Assembly (NCBI RefSeq): GCF_048544455.1 | Contig: NC_133532.1 | Location: 20,586,948-20,650,947, forward strand | Direction: 5' to 3' | Length of the DNA: 64,000 bases | Origin: Silene latifolia | Lineage: Eukaryota; Streptophyta; Magnoliopsida; Caryophyllales; Caryophyllaceae | Shown here: positions 48,722 to 59,377 of the stretch, one piece after another | Layout of the letters: each line of letters opens with the position of its first letter | Position numbering within the stretch: the first letter of the stretch is position 1 | Notes under the pieces: generated by a model | Databases searched by the model: none | What the model saw: only the letters and a program-made list of their open reading frames with translations | What the model was told of the DNA's origin: nothing | Translations under genes and position numbers: made by a program

Positions 48722-49229
48722 TTTTGTTACCTGCAAACAGCCTATTAGCACAAGAATCCCCTAACAGTGTGAATTTAAGGAAACCCGAAACAAAATCATA
48801 ACTGGGAAGCAAATTAGGGTTTCGAAAATTGGGGGAAACGACTTTAAACACATCCTAGCTGCTTATTTGCTTTGAAAATCAAGGGGGAAAGGGTAGAATA
48901 AGCGATTAAAGCATAGAAAAGACAAGAAATCAATCCCAAAAATCAATTTCCCCAAATTGATTTTTTCATCTCAAATGCACATTACTCGAAAATTTCGCAT
49001 AAAAACCGCAGTAAAATCGAAAATAGAGCATGAAAATGGGATTAGAGACATACCTTGAAGAAGCTTGAAGATTAAAGCAAGAAAAAATCAAGTGTAAGAC
49101 GAGATTTCAGGTGAAAATCGCGAAAAGGGGATGAACTTAGGGTTTGCTTATTTTCTGAGTTTATGAAAGTGAATGAGTGAATGAGTGAAAACTTCCCTTT
49201 TTAGTTGTATTCTGATCCCGCGGAGTGGT

Positions 49230-49400
49230 CGATCGACCACTTTACTCGGCCGATCGACCGATCTTTCATTTAACAGCTTCTGGAGTGTCGTGTATTGGTC
49301 GATCGACTCATTAACCCAGTCGATCGACTAATATCCCTGCACAGTGGCTTCTGCTTTCTCCGCTTCAGTCGATCGACTGAACCACTTAGTCGATCGACTG
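49230..49400. repeat. GTCGATCGAC palindrome pairs upstream of ORF-1
   Basis: Cores at 49230, 49251, 49300, 49321, 49370 and 49391: three pairs, each exactly 21 bp apart, with 49 bp between pairs (70-bp period). They lie between pol and ORF-1 of Athila-like B, upstream of the ORF-1 start in element sense. Confidence 0.92.
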
Positions 49401-49791
49401 CTAGAGCTGGCAATTGAACCTTAATTCGTCAAAATTCATTTTGCCATCATAACTTCATGTCTTCCTCTCACAAAAATCCAGCATTCCACCTACGCACTTT
49501 GCATAAAATAAATTCCTGCAAAATTTATCAAAGGCGCGCATATTCCCAAACCAAGAAATTGCAAATTAAAAGAAATTAAAGAATACAAAAAAACTCAAAA
49601 ATGCAAATTAAATGAAATAACAAAATAAAATTCCTAAATTACAATTAATTACAACCTGGGTTGCCTCCCGATTAAGCGGCTGGTTTAAGAGGTCCCGCAC
49701 GACCTTTTACCTCACTTTACATCATCCGATAACGGGTCGAAGTATAATACCTCGACTTTTCCAACATATGCATCTGATCCGTGATAATGCT

Positions 49792-52667
49792 TCACATATT
49801 GGCCATTAACCTTGAACCTTTCTCCAGCTGAGGTCTCCAATTCAACTGATCCGAACTTTGTGACTGCTGTGACGTATAGGGGCCGATCCACCTGGATTTC
49901 AGCTTACCAGGAAATAGACGGATACGAGCATTAAAAAGGAGTACCTTATCGCCAATATGGAATTCGCGCTTGATGATTCTCTTGTCGTGCCAGCGCTTTG
50001 TTTTCTCTTTGTAGATCCTAGCATTGTCATAGGCCAGCAGCCTAAATTCCTCTAGCTCATTCAGTTGTGTCATGCGTTTCTCACGAGAGAGGTTAGGATC
50101 CAAATTCAAATCACAAATAGCCCACCAAGACTTACGCTCTAACTCAACAGGTAGATGACATGTCTTACCATAAATCAATCGGTATGGTGACATCCCGATT
50201 GGCGTCTTAAACGCAGTTCTATAAGCCCATAAGACATCATCTAACTTAAGACTCCAATCTTTCCGTGATTTAGAAACAACTTTAGCTAAGACTTCTTTCA
50301 ATTCCCTGTTAGAAACCTCAACCTGACCACTAGTTTGGGGATGATACCCCAAACCTCTACGATGTTGGACACCGAATTTAGTCAATAAAGCACTAAGTTG
50401 TTTCTCTTTAAAATGCATTCCCCCATCGCTAATGACAACCCGAGGGACACCAAAAAAAAGGAAAATAATCTTTTTAAACAGTTTAATCACGGCCTTTGCA
50501 TCGCAATGGGGAGTAGCAATAGCTTCCACCCATTTGGATACATAATCTACAGCTACGAGGATATATTTATTACCTTGACTGCTCGGAAAAGGTCCTTGAT
50601 AATCAATGCCCCAGACATCGAAAATCTCAACCTCAAGAATGCCTACCTGTGGCATCTCATGTCTCTTGAAATATTCCCGATCTTTGACAAGCATCGCACT
50701 CAAAGAACAAAATTGCGACAATCTGCATGCAAAGTTGGCCAATAGAAACCAGATTGGAGTACCTTAGCTACAGTCCTGGACGGGCCATGATGACCACCAT
50801 AAGCAGAAGAGTGGCAAGCCTCTAGGATATCCTTCACCTCCCATTGAGGTACGCATCTCCGGATGAGACCGTCTGCGCATTCCTTGAAAACATAAGGATC
50901 ATCCCAAAAATATTGTCTAGCATCATAAACAAACCGCTTCTTCTGCTGCCATGAAAGCTCGGGTGGTATCCTACCTGTCATAGCAAAGTTAGCAAAATCA
51001 GCAAACCACGGAGGTGGATAAGACCCTGAAGTAGTAATAGCTAATAGACTCTCATCAGGAAAAGAATCATTAATAGGCAACGAATCCTCCCTTTCTGTCA
51101 GCTGCAGACGAGATAGGTGGTCAGCTACCACATTCTCTGCTCCTTTATTATCTTTGATTTCCAAATCAAACTCCTGCAAAAGGAGTATCCACCTCAAAAG
51201 CCTCGGCTTTGCATCTTTCTTAATAAAGAGAGTCTTCAACGCTGCATGGTCAGTATAAACAATAACCTTAGAACCTAACAAATAAGACCGAAATTTGTCT
51301 AAGGCAAAAACAACAGCTAGAAACTCTTTCTCAGTGGTAAAATAATTGACTTGAGCCTCATTCAGAGTTCGGCTCGCATAGTATATGACATTCAAAGCTT
51401 TATTCTTTCGCTGTCCCAGAACTGCACCGATCGCATAATCGCTGGCATCACACATGATCTCAAATGGGAGGTCCCAATCAAAGCGGTGAATGATTGGCGC
51501 AGAAACTAGGGCCTCCTTTAACTTTGTTAAAAGCGACAAGGCACTCATCAGTAAATTCAAAGACAGCATCCTTAAGGAGCAATTGTGTAAGTGGTTTAGC
51601 AATTTTTGAAAAATCCTTAATGAAACGCCGGTAAAAACCGGCGTGACCAAGGAAACTCCTCACTCCTTTAACATTCACTGGAGGAGGTAATTGCTCAATC
51701 ACCTGCACCTTTGCCTTATCAACATGTATACCTTTATCAGAAATTAGATGCCCTAACACAACTCCCTCATTGACCATAAACCGACACTTTTCCCGAGTTT
51801 AGAACAAGATTAACATCTATACAACGCCGCATGACTTTATCAAGGTTAGCTAAACAACGATCAAAGTCACTACCATAAAGAAATCATCCATGAATACCTC
51901 CATAATATTCTCTATATAATCAGAAAAAATCCCCATCATGCACCCTACGAAAGGTAGCAGGGCGTTACACAATCCGAAAGGCATTCTACGGTATGCAAAA
52001 ACACCCCTGTGGACGGTAAAAGTGGTCTTACTACGATCGTCAGGATGAATAGGGATCGAAAGAACCCTGAATATCCGTCTAGAAAACAGAAAAATTTGTT
52101 AGAGGCAAGTCTTTCAGTCATTTGGTCAACAAAAGGGAGGGGAAGTGGTCTTTCTTGGTGGCGGCATTCAACTGTCTATAATCAATGCACATCCGCCACC
52201 CTGTCACTACTCGAGTTGGTATTAATTCATTTTTATCATTTTTAACCACGGTAGTCCCTCCTTTCTTCGGGACTACCTGAACTGGGCTAACCCACTTGGA
52301 GTTGCCAACTGTATAAATAATACCGGCATCGAGTAGTTTCATCACCTCGGCCATGACAACTTCCTCGCATCTTCGGGTTCAACTTGCGTTGACCCTGTCT
52401 CGTAAGGCTTGTGGCCTTCTTCCAACTCTATCCTGTGCATACAAACATCGTGGTGATGCCCTTAATGTCATCCAAAGAGTAACCCAAAGCCTTCCTGTTT
52501 TTCTTAAGCACATACATCAAAGGCATAATTTGGTCATCATTAAGTTTAGAGCTAACAATAGCCGGGTCTTGCTCCGTATCATCTAGAAAAACATACTTAA
52601 GATTAGGAGGAAGTGGCTTACGCTCAGGCACCTTTACCTCTACAAAGATAGACAGAATCGCCTTCAA
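49792..52667 (-). pseudogene. Athila-like B pol: reverse transcriptase, RNase H, integrase
   Basis: Read right to left. RT begins at 52667 (PLPPNLKYVFLDD), with KWVSPVQVVPKKGG and WRMCIDYRQLNAATKKDHFP at 52354-52118, then a broken stretch holding MPFGLCNAPATF and the FMDDF form of the catalytic YxDD near 51880. GVVLGHLISDKGI...[22 protein letters not shown] runs at 51777-51530. RNase H is at 51540-51100 ([25 protein letters not shown]-like, [15 protein letters not shown]). Integrase starts with the H2C2 finger (GGHHGPSRT...) near 50780 and continues at 50742-49792 with catalytic Asp (WGIDYQGPF), Asp (VISDGG) and Glu (VEVSNRE). At least four frame changes or stops. Confidence 0.9.
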
Positions 52668-54933
52668 TGGTGTAGCAAGTGTTGACCAAGTTCTCGTTGG
52701 CTAGGCTCAAGAGCATCTCATCTTCTTCCTCATTGAGCTCGTAGCTCTCCATTGAGGCTACCAAAGCATCCGGCTCCTCAAAGCATTCTCCACCTGTATT
52801 ACCCGCACATCACTCACCTAAACGGGTTAGATCAGCTAAGGGATCCTTGTCTAAGGATTCCCTCCAATTACAAGTAATCGCTATGACTGTCAACAATATC
52901 AATGGAGTAACACGTATCATCGTCGAGTTCGAGTCGCCTTGTGAGCAAGATCGAACTCAATGGTGTCATCCCCTACCTCTAAGGTGATGGTTCAGCGTTT
53001 GACATCTATTACAGCCCCCAGTGTATGTAAAAACGGTCCGCCTAAAATAATAGGTATCGACTGTCCTCTGCAATGTCCAAAACAACGAAATCGACAGAAA
53101 TAAAAAACTTACCCACTCGAACGGGTACATCCTCTAGAACCCCTATAGGGTCTCGAGTCGATCTATTTGCCATTTGAACGGTAATATAGGTCACCTTAAG
53201 TCTACCAATATTTAACCTTTCGCAAACAGAATACGGCATGACACGACACTTTGGCCCCTAAGTCACAAAGGGCCTTTCCAATTACGTGGTTACCTATAGT
53301 GCAAGGAATTGAAAAACTACCAGGGTCCTTTAATTTAGGTGGCACATTAATTTGCGAAAGAGCATTACACTCTTCCACAAAAGCAACATTACCATCATCA
53401 CGAAAATTTCTCTTACGATTTAAAATATCTTTCATAAATTTAGCGTAAGAGGGTACCTGGGTAATTAAATCAGTGAACGGAACCGTTACCTCGAGATTCT
53501 GAACCATCTCCAGAAACTTACCAAACTTACGCTCCAGCTTAGTAGCCTTCAAACGCTCCGGATACGGGACTGCAACACTGGCCGTAGGATCAGTAACCCC
53601 CGTCAAATCATCAATGAGTGAAGAATCATGCAGACTAGTTGACGGATTTGCATCTGCTCTGGGATTCGTCGATCGATCGGGTATGAGTGGTCGATCGACC
53701 AACTTGGTCGGGCGTGAACAGTTCTGCTTAATTGATTTCGTCAGGTGAGCCAGTCGATCGACTGACAATGTTGGTCGATCGACTGACTGTGCTGGGTGTG
53801 AATAGTTTCTGATCAGAAATTATTTTATCTGACGCTTCAGTCGATCGACTGACAATGTTGGTCGATCGACCAGAAGTACTGGCAATTGAGCTCGTTTTTG
53901 CACCAGGATTTAAACGAGCTTCTTCATCATTTCCCGAGTCTTCCTTTGGCTTGTCGGGACTTTCATAAGAGAGGCCACTTCTGAGATTAATGGCATTAAT
54001 CGTTTCAATCGGCCCTTCACATTTGCTTGAAGAATTAGCAACTTGCTTAGCCTCTATATTCTCCAATTGCTTCACAAAATTCTTTGAGGACTCAATCCCG
54101 GCTGCTTCCATATTCGCCACTTGAACCAAAAGGAGTTGGACCATTTCTCTCAATTTCTCGATCTCATCTGAGTTTTGAACAGGTATTTCAACTTTCTCCT
54201 TGGAAGCTTCAGAAATCTCGAGCTTCTCGAGACGGCCAGTAATAGAAGTAATGAGTGTCACAACGGCACTCATTTCATCCCTTTGCTTTCGTGACTTTCC
54301 ACGTGAACTTCCAAACTCAGCTCTATGGACTGCCATCTCCTCAATAGTGTTCCAACCTTTACTTTGACCGGTATTGTTTTGGAATCTACCATTAGCAGCT
54401 GCATCCAGGATGACCTTGTAATCATCATATAGAGCATTATAAAATAGGTTGCAAAGATACCATTGCTGGAAACCATGGTGAGGGACAGCTCGGACCAAAC
54501 TTTTGAAACGTCCCCATGCTTCGCAAAAACCCTCATCAGCTCCTTGCTGGAAACTTGTGATTTTACTTCTCAAGGCGTCAGTCTTTGAAAGTGGGAAGTA
54601 CTTCTTGTAGAAGGCTAATGCTAGAGATGTCCATCGTGACTCCGAGTTGCTACCCTATCAAGGTAGCGGTACCAATCTCATGTTTGAATCCTTCAAGAAG
54701 TATAAGAACATCAACCCCTTTACTTCATCCTGAGTCACCTCAGCTGGTATAGGTATGGAACAGCAGTAGTCTGTGAAAATTTCCATATGCTTCAAGGGGT
54801 CCTCATCTGGTAGACCAGCAAACTGATTTCGCTCCACTAAATCGATATAAGAAGAACGAAACTCGAAGTTACCGGTAGTAGGGGTAGGTAACTGGTGTTC
54901 CTTTGGCTGTAGATTATCATATATTGTAGCCAT
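52668..54933 (-). pseudogene. Athila-like B gag and protease
   Basis: gag starts at the ATG at 54933 (MATIYDNLQPKEHQ) with the typical FAGLPDEDPLKHMEIFTDYC motif. The frame breaks at about 54660 and resumes at 54573-53728 (FQQGADEGFCEAWGRFKSLVRAVPHHGF; coiled-coil-like EIEKLREMVQLLL). The linker at 53669-53868 translates palindromes as VDR/STN-type residues. After a stop at about 53728, 53768-53202 holds EVTVPFTDLITQVPSYAKFMK and the protease core GKALCDLGAKVS (Asp-Leu-Gly form of this clade), then a shift; 53239-53042 continues the protease. 52668-53041 has only short frames. Confidence 0.85.
53670..53870. repeat. GTCGATCGAC palindromes in the gag-protease linker
   Basis: Cores at 53670/53674, 53692, 53755, 53776, 53842 and 53863. 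The last two pairs are each 21 bp apart, separated by 66 bp. In coding sequence they read as (V)DR or RST depending on frame. Confidence 0.88.
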
Positions 54934-55096
54934 AATTGCAAAAAATGAGAGTACTCAAGTCTTCCTCTCAAAAACCTGTCTTCTAACTGTGCAAAAGCAA
55001 AAACTAGAAGCAAAGGTAAGCAACGGTCTCAAGGAACCAAAGTTCCTTGAGATAAGAAAAATAAACTAAAAATAAAGCAAACAGAATTACACCGTC

Positions 55097-55114
55097 TCCC
55101 CGGCAACGGCGCCA
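55097..55114 (-). other. Primer-binding site (tRNA-Asp) of Athila-like B
   Basis: - strand TGGCGCCGTTGCCGGGGA, identical to the site at 26499-26516, five bases from the 5' LTR. Confidence 0.95.
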
Positions 55115-55119
55115 AAATT

Positions 55120-56397
55120 TGATACCGTCGTTTTGTATCAAAATTAAATTTATAATTCCAAACTAAAACTATAGCTAGTGATAGTAAGGGTCGAACCACA
55201 GAGAGACAAGGTTGATTTTGTTTGCTAATTTTCAGTCTATGAAGGTAACAATTAATTGGGGGGTTTTGAGATTGGTAGACTAATTGGCTAATTGTTAAAA
55301 TGAAATTTCTCAACAAGATAAAGAGAAGACTGGGAACTTCGGTTCACCATGGCAAATGTCAGGTTAGTAAGGTAGCAGAGGTCTTATAATACGGTCTCAG
55401 GGAATATAAGCTAGCCTTTCGATCGAAGCTCAAATAACCTTCCGGTCTATTGATTCCCTAGAATTTCTCAAAGCTTTCGCTCAGGAGAAATTCCAAATCT
55501 AACGATAGTTCAAATTACTAATCTTTCAATCTAGTAAAGGGATTTATCAAAAGACAACAAGACCAATACGGAAGAATTCATACCACAAAACAATCCTAAC
55601 TTATGCCATGGCTCACCTAATTCCCAATCAAAGAAATTAGCTACGCATGACTAAAACTAAAACAATTGCTAAATTGATAACAAAGAACAAGATTGACATG
55701 ATTGAATTTAAATAAAAGACAAAGGACAAGAGATGAATTTCTGGAATTAAATTGATGAAACAAGAATTGAAATAACAAGAATTAAAAGAAGAAAGGAATT
55801 GCATAAAAACTTACTAATTGAATTCAAGAACAAAGTATCAAAATCGAGGTTTTCCGTCAGCAAAGCTAGATCTAAAAACTGAGTTCTTCAATCATGAAAA
55901 GCATAACCTAAAAGTTGTTGCGTTCTACTGATAAAAAGATGCCAAAGGTTAATTACAAGTTGGGCTTTTAAAAGTCTAATACGAAGAAATAATTCTCAGC
56001 TCGAAGACTGGTCGATCGACCGGTCAGCATGGTCGATCGACTGGTAAATGCAGAACAAAAACTTCTGCTTGATTTCAACGGTCGATCGACTGGCGGGAGT
56101 AGTCGATCGACTGGTAATGCTGTGCAGTGGCTCTTTTTGTTCCTTCGAATCAGCTCTTCACTCCTTTGCACGCATCCCAAGGTGGGTGAATCTGAATCTC
56201 CTTCTTCTGGGCTTCCTTGAAGTTGCCTCCGGAGGACGAATTAGGCTTAATTTAGCTTACTTCCACTCATTCCTACAATAAATCATAGAAAATGCAAAGT
56301 AAACCGTTTCGGGAGAAATAGTAGCCTTAAGCTAACAATTATGCATGGAAATACGTGCCAAAACCACAGATAAAGTGTATAGAATATGCACGTATCA
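55120..56397 (-). repeat. 5' LTR of Athila-like B
   Basis: 1278 bp. Palindrome arrangement as in the 3' LTR (about 56013, 56034, 56083, 56104; 21, 49, 21), with the fourth site intact here. Inserted next to a Tekay palindrome tetrad. Confidence 0.93.
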
Positions 56398-56402
56398 TAG
56401 CC

Positions 56403-56530
56403 TCTACTCTATCGAGTACCACCTACAACTCAAGACACAAGGTAACTATGGCACGTGATCCTAAGAACCACTACTGCTCCCAAGGTCGGTCAATACTGGT
56501 CAACGGGTCCCTAAAAGGGCGGGTATTACA
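56403..56530 (-). repeat. Tekay-like LTR (T1), right part
   Basis: Continuation of 43031-44228 after the Athila insertion. Ends GGGTATTACA, followed by GTCTTCCCCCCTT, a reverse-complement polypurine tract. Confidence 0.85.
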
Positions 56531-57120
56531 GTCTTCCCCCCTTAAAAAGAACTTCGTCCCCGAAGTTCAACTCACCTATCCCAAAGCACAAGATACGGAA
56601 ACAAGGCAACATCACTACTCCTCCGACATAGGTCACTACTCCCAGAAATACTATCCCCCATGTCATCATCATCAACTGTCTAACACTCCATCTAGATCGA
56701 CTTCTACACTCTACCACTTGAAATACTAACCTCACAACATGAACCAGCACAACCAACGACCACACAGCTGCTCACAACTCTTAGCCACACACTACGAGAT
56801 TACACTTTCACTAGTACACGACCATCAGCATGAAACATGTCATATTAACACAACTATGTTACCCAACGATACGGTTCTATTCAAACGCATGACATCATAA
56901 CTATCTCTCTATGACTGCCTTTTTATAGCACCTTATTCAACCTTTACTTCAACATACAAATTACTCAACAAACAATGAAAATAATTATAGCTTTGTACTA
57001 GGAATGTAATAGGAATAATAGAAAACATTATAAACAAGCAACAAAATAATTGCAATATCGACCTTTTTATTTTGCGCCATTACTCTTCCCCTCTAAAAGG
57101 AACTTCGTCCCCGAAGTTCA
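56531..57120 (-). mobile_element. Tekay-like 3' internal DNA, two tail copies
   Basis: The conserved block GAACTTCGTCCCCGAAGTTC occurs at 56549-56568 beside the polypurine tract and again at 57100-57119 beside CTTCCCCTCTAAAAGG. The second copy has no LTR on its left, so a truncated second element tail is probably joined here. No domain-bearing ORF. Confidence 0.6.
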
Positions 57121-57272
57121 CCACCGAATTATTACTCGCATTACTTAAAGCTTACCTCTGGTCATATAACCAACACATACAATGCCTTATGGACATTACT
57201 CATTAATCACACAAACATTAATTCATAAAATCATTTGCTACTTTATTCGAATAATTAGCCACGTTATAATGC

Positions 57273-57274
<2 letters not shown>

Positions 57275-57348
<74 letters not shown>
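57275..57348. repeat. (TA)n microsatellite
   Basis: About 37 uninterrupted TA units. Apparent open frames over it on both strands are repeat translations. Confidence 0.97.
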
Positions 57349-57350
<2 letters not shown>

Positions 57351-57601
57351 GAAATACACAACTCCGGTGAAATATAACTAGTAGACATAGTGGATGTAAA
57401 ATGAATGCAATAAGAACCAACTACCGCTTGCACTATTCGTTACTAATCCGCATTCAAAACCCAAACACGACTTCCAACATATGAAATTAACGGTCCAAAC
57501 ATGTTGCTAATCATAAACAACCATATTAAACATCAAAACATGCAATGATATAACCATTAAAACAATTTTGATTAACGAAATGTTCCTGTAACAGTGCCAC
57601 T

Positions 57602-57741
57602 CGATTGAGTATAGAGGGTACTCGATCGAGCTGGCCCTACTCTATCGAGTGTCTTAGCTACTCGATCGAGTAGCCTCAAATCAGAATACTGCATCCCCGT
57701 CCCACTTGCAGCTACTCGATCGAGTGAGGGGCACTCGGTCG
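57602..57741. repeat. Palindrome tetrad plus pair, downstream of ORF-1-like gene
   Basis: Cores at 57602, 57623, 57642 and 57663 (21, 19, 21, two of them with one mismatch), then 57717 and 57736 (19). The spacing is the same as in the Tekay-like LTR tetrads, although no LTR boundary is evident here. Confidence 0.85.
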
Positions 57742-58252
57742 AGTGGCCACAGGTCAAAAATCCTCGAAATCTTCCTGTCATAACACAATATATATATAGA
57801 ATGTCACACAAACGCGAGTCGGGATGACAATCTGACCCCCAGAATCCTGCAAACAAGTTCAATCTAAGCAAATACAGCCTTACGGCCATCCATACAAACC
57901 AAATGTAAGAAGTACAAACTAAAAGGCTACTAACATCCAACACAACCAAAAATCATAACAAGAGAAAGAAAAGGAGTATCACTCCTGCTGCTGCTGCTCC
58001 TCCATCATCTCGTCCCCAGCTCCATCCCCTCCCGAGGTGCCTGCTCCTGATGACCCAAGACCCGCGTCGACCCCTGTTTCAGCTCCTGGGCTCTCATACC
58101 ATGGGGTCAAACCGCCAAAAGCAAAGGACTATGGTGTCCCCCATGCTGTCATGTCCACTCCATAGGAGTGAAAAACCCCACTGTAGTCTCCAACCCCGCT
58201 CCACCACACTGGGTGTGGCCCCTCGGTCCCAATACCCTGAGCATATGCCATA

Positions 58253-59377
58253 TCATGCATGTTCCGGAGCGTCAAGGTAGAGGACACTCTCTCTGCCAAG
58301 TAGCTCGAACGTGTCTCCGGGGTATCCAGGTAGGGGTAACAAGGAAATGGGTGCGAGGCGGTCTTCTTGCCGTGGCCGTGGGGTCTCAGCCGTCCTCTCC
58401 CTCACACGACGTGGTCCCCTCTCTAGCCTGGGTCTATCTTCCGCCGCTCTCACATTCTCCCCCTTTCTCGTCTCGGGCATAACCTGAAGGATCGTGTCGT
58501 CAATGAGGTATGTCTGACGCTGCCGAGGTACATCATCATCATCCTCCTCATCAGAGTCAACAACTACCACCACTGGGTCTAACGGCTCCGTCGGTGGAAG
58601 GTGCTCAGGGGCCGGTATCCTCATCCAGCTCATACCCCACACCCTCCAAGCTAGGCTACCATCCGGCAAGGTTCTCAACCATTTCAGGTCGAGGTAGTAA
58701 TCTCTGTCCATGGTAGGCACTGGAGTGGATAGAGGAACGTACTCAGAAGAAGCCTCAAAGGAGGTTAGCTTTTCAGCTAACCGAGTGGCAAAAGCACCAC
58801 AACTCAAGTACCGAGTGGTAGAAGAAGCCATCAAAGCAAGGCTGGCACAGACCATGGCAGGAGCATTAAAGACGACCTTCTCGGTCCGCTCCGGGTTAAG
58901 ATAAGCCATCAAAAGCAACAACTCGTGAGAGTTTAACATACTTATGTCAGGCCGCTCATAAAGAAGATTCGATATGGAACGAAGGAAGATCCTCAAAGTG
59001 ACATGCTGCACATCGTTAATCAACATATTGCTGGCGGTGGGAGCTGACTTCCCAGTAAGGCAAGGCATAAGGCGGCAAACTCCGCACTCAGCTGGAATCT
59101 CGCGGATGGATCCCTTGGGAGGCTTAGCCAAACCAAGGTGAGAAGCAATGAGGTCCATGGTTAACACAAAACTCGTGTTCATAAGACGGAATTGGACAGA
59201 CTGCTCATTCGCCTCGTTTTTAAACGAGCTCATGAACTCCAAAGTCAGGAAGGCATAGGAATGTTTCCTTAAACGGTACAGCCCCGTTAACCCCAAGGTC
59301 TCAAAGATGTGACGGACATCCGTCTCAATCCCCAGGTCGTCTAGAAGTGTGGTGTCCACACAACGGGTGGGTCTCAT
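58253..59377 (-). CDS. Second Athila ORF-1-like protein, 374 aa
   Basis: An uninterrupted frame from ATG 59377 (MRPTRCVDTTLLDDLG). HIFETLGLTGLYRLRKHSYAF, FLTLEFMSSFKNEANE, VQFRLMNTSFVLTMDLIASHLGL and LLLMAYLNPERTEKVVFNAPAM parallel, in order, the segments of the ORF at 47537-48721, so the two are distant homologues. The C-terminal 130 residues are acidic (DSDEEDDDD) then basic (RPRLERGPRRVRERT), like a nuclear or nucleic-acid-binding tail. Palindrome clusters lie on both sides (57602-57741 and 60580-60644), as in Athila-like B. No gag-pol is attached. Retrotransposon-derived; whether it is expressed is unknown. Confidence 0.65.
   Translation of the reverse strand: MRPTRCVDTTLLDDLGIETDVRHIFETLGLTGLYRLRKHSYAFLTLEFMSSFKNEANEQSVQFRLMNTSFVLTMDLIASHLGLAKPPKGSIREIPAECGVCRLMPCLTGKSAPTASNMLINDVQHVTLRIFLRSISNLLYERPDISMLNSHELLLLMAYLNPERTEKVVFNAPAMVCASLALMASSTTRYLSCGAFATRLAEKLTSFEASSEYVPLSTPVPTMDRDYYLDLKWLRTLPDGSLAWRVWGMSWMRIPAPEHLPPTEPLDPVVVVVDSDEEDDDDVPRQRQTYLIDDTILQVMPETRKGENVRAAEDRPRLERGPRRVRERTAETPRPRQEDRLAPISLLPLPGYPGDTFELLGRESVLYLDAPEHA

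Larger units (their letters stand above)
44229..56397 (-). mobile_element. Complete Athila-like Ty3-gypsy retrotransposon (B)
   Basis: 12.17 kb, LTRs 55120-56397 (5') and 44229-45504 (3'), nearly identical, TGATACGTGC...CGGTATCA in element sense. The 5-bp target duplication TAGCC is present at 44224-44228 and 56398-56402. tRNA-Asp primer site at 55097-55114, polypurine tract at about 45505-45523. Order (- strand): gag, protease, reverse transcriptase, RNase H, integrase, then an extra ORF of the Athila ORF-1 type. High LTR similarity indicates a fairly recent insertion, yet gag and pol already hold several frame breaks, so it may have been mobilised in trans (inference). Confidence 0.95.

Noticed and set aside
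48722-48751. Upstream extension of ORF-1 to 48751
   Set aside because: The codon at that position is GTG; the first ATG is at 48721, just after a splice-acceptor-like TTTGCAG.
57182-57433. Open frames with (YI)n on both strands
   Set aside because: Translations of the (TA)n microsatellite.
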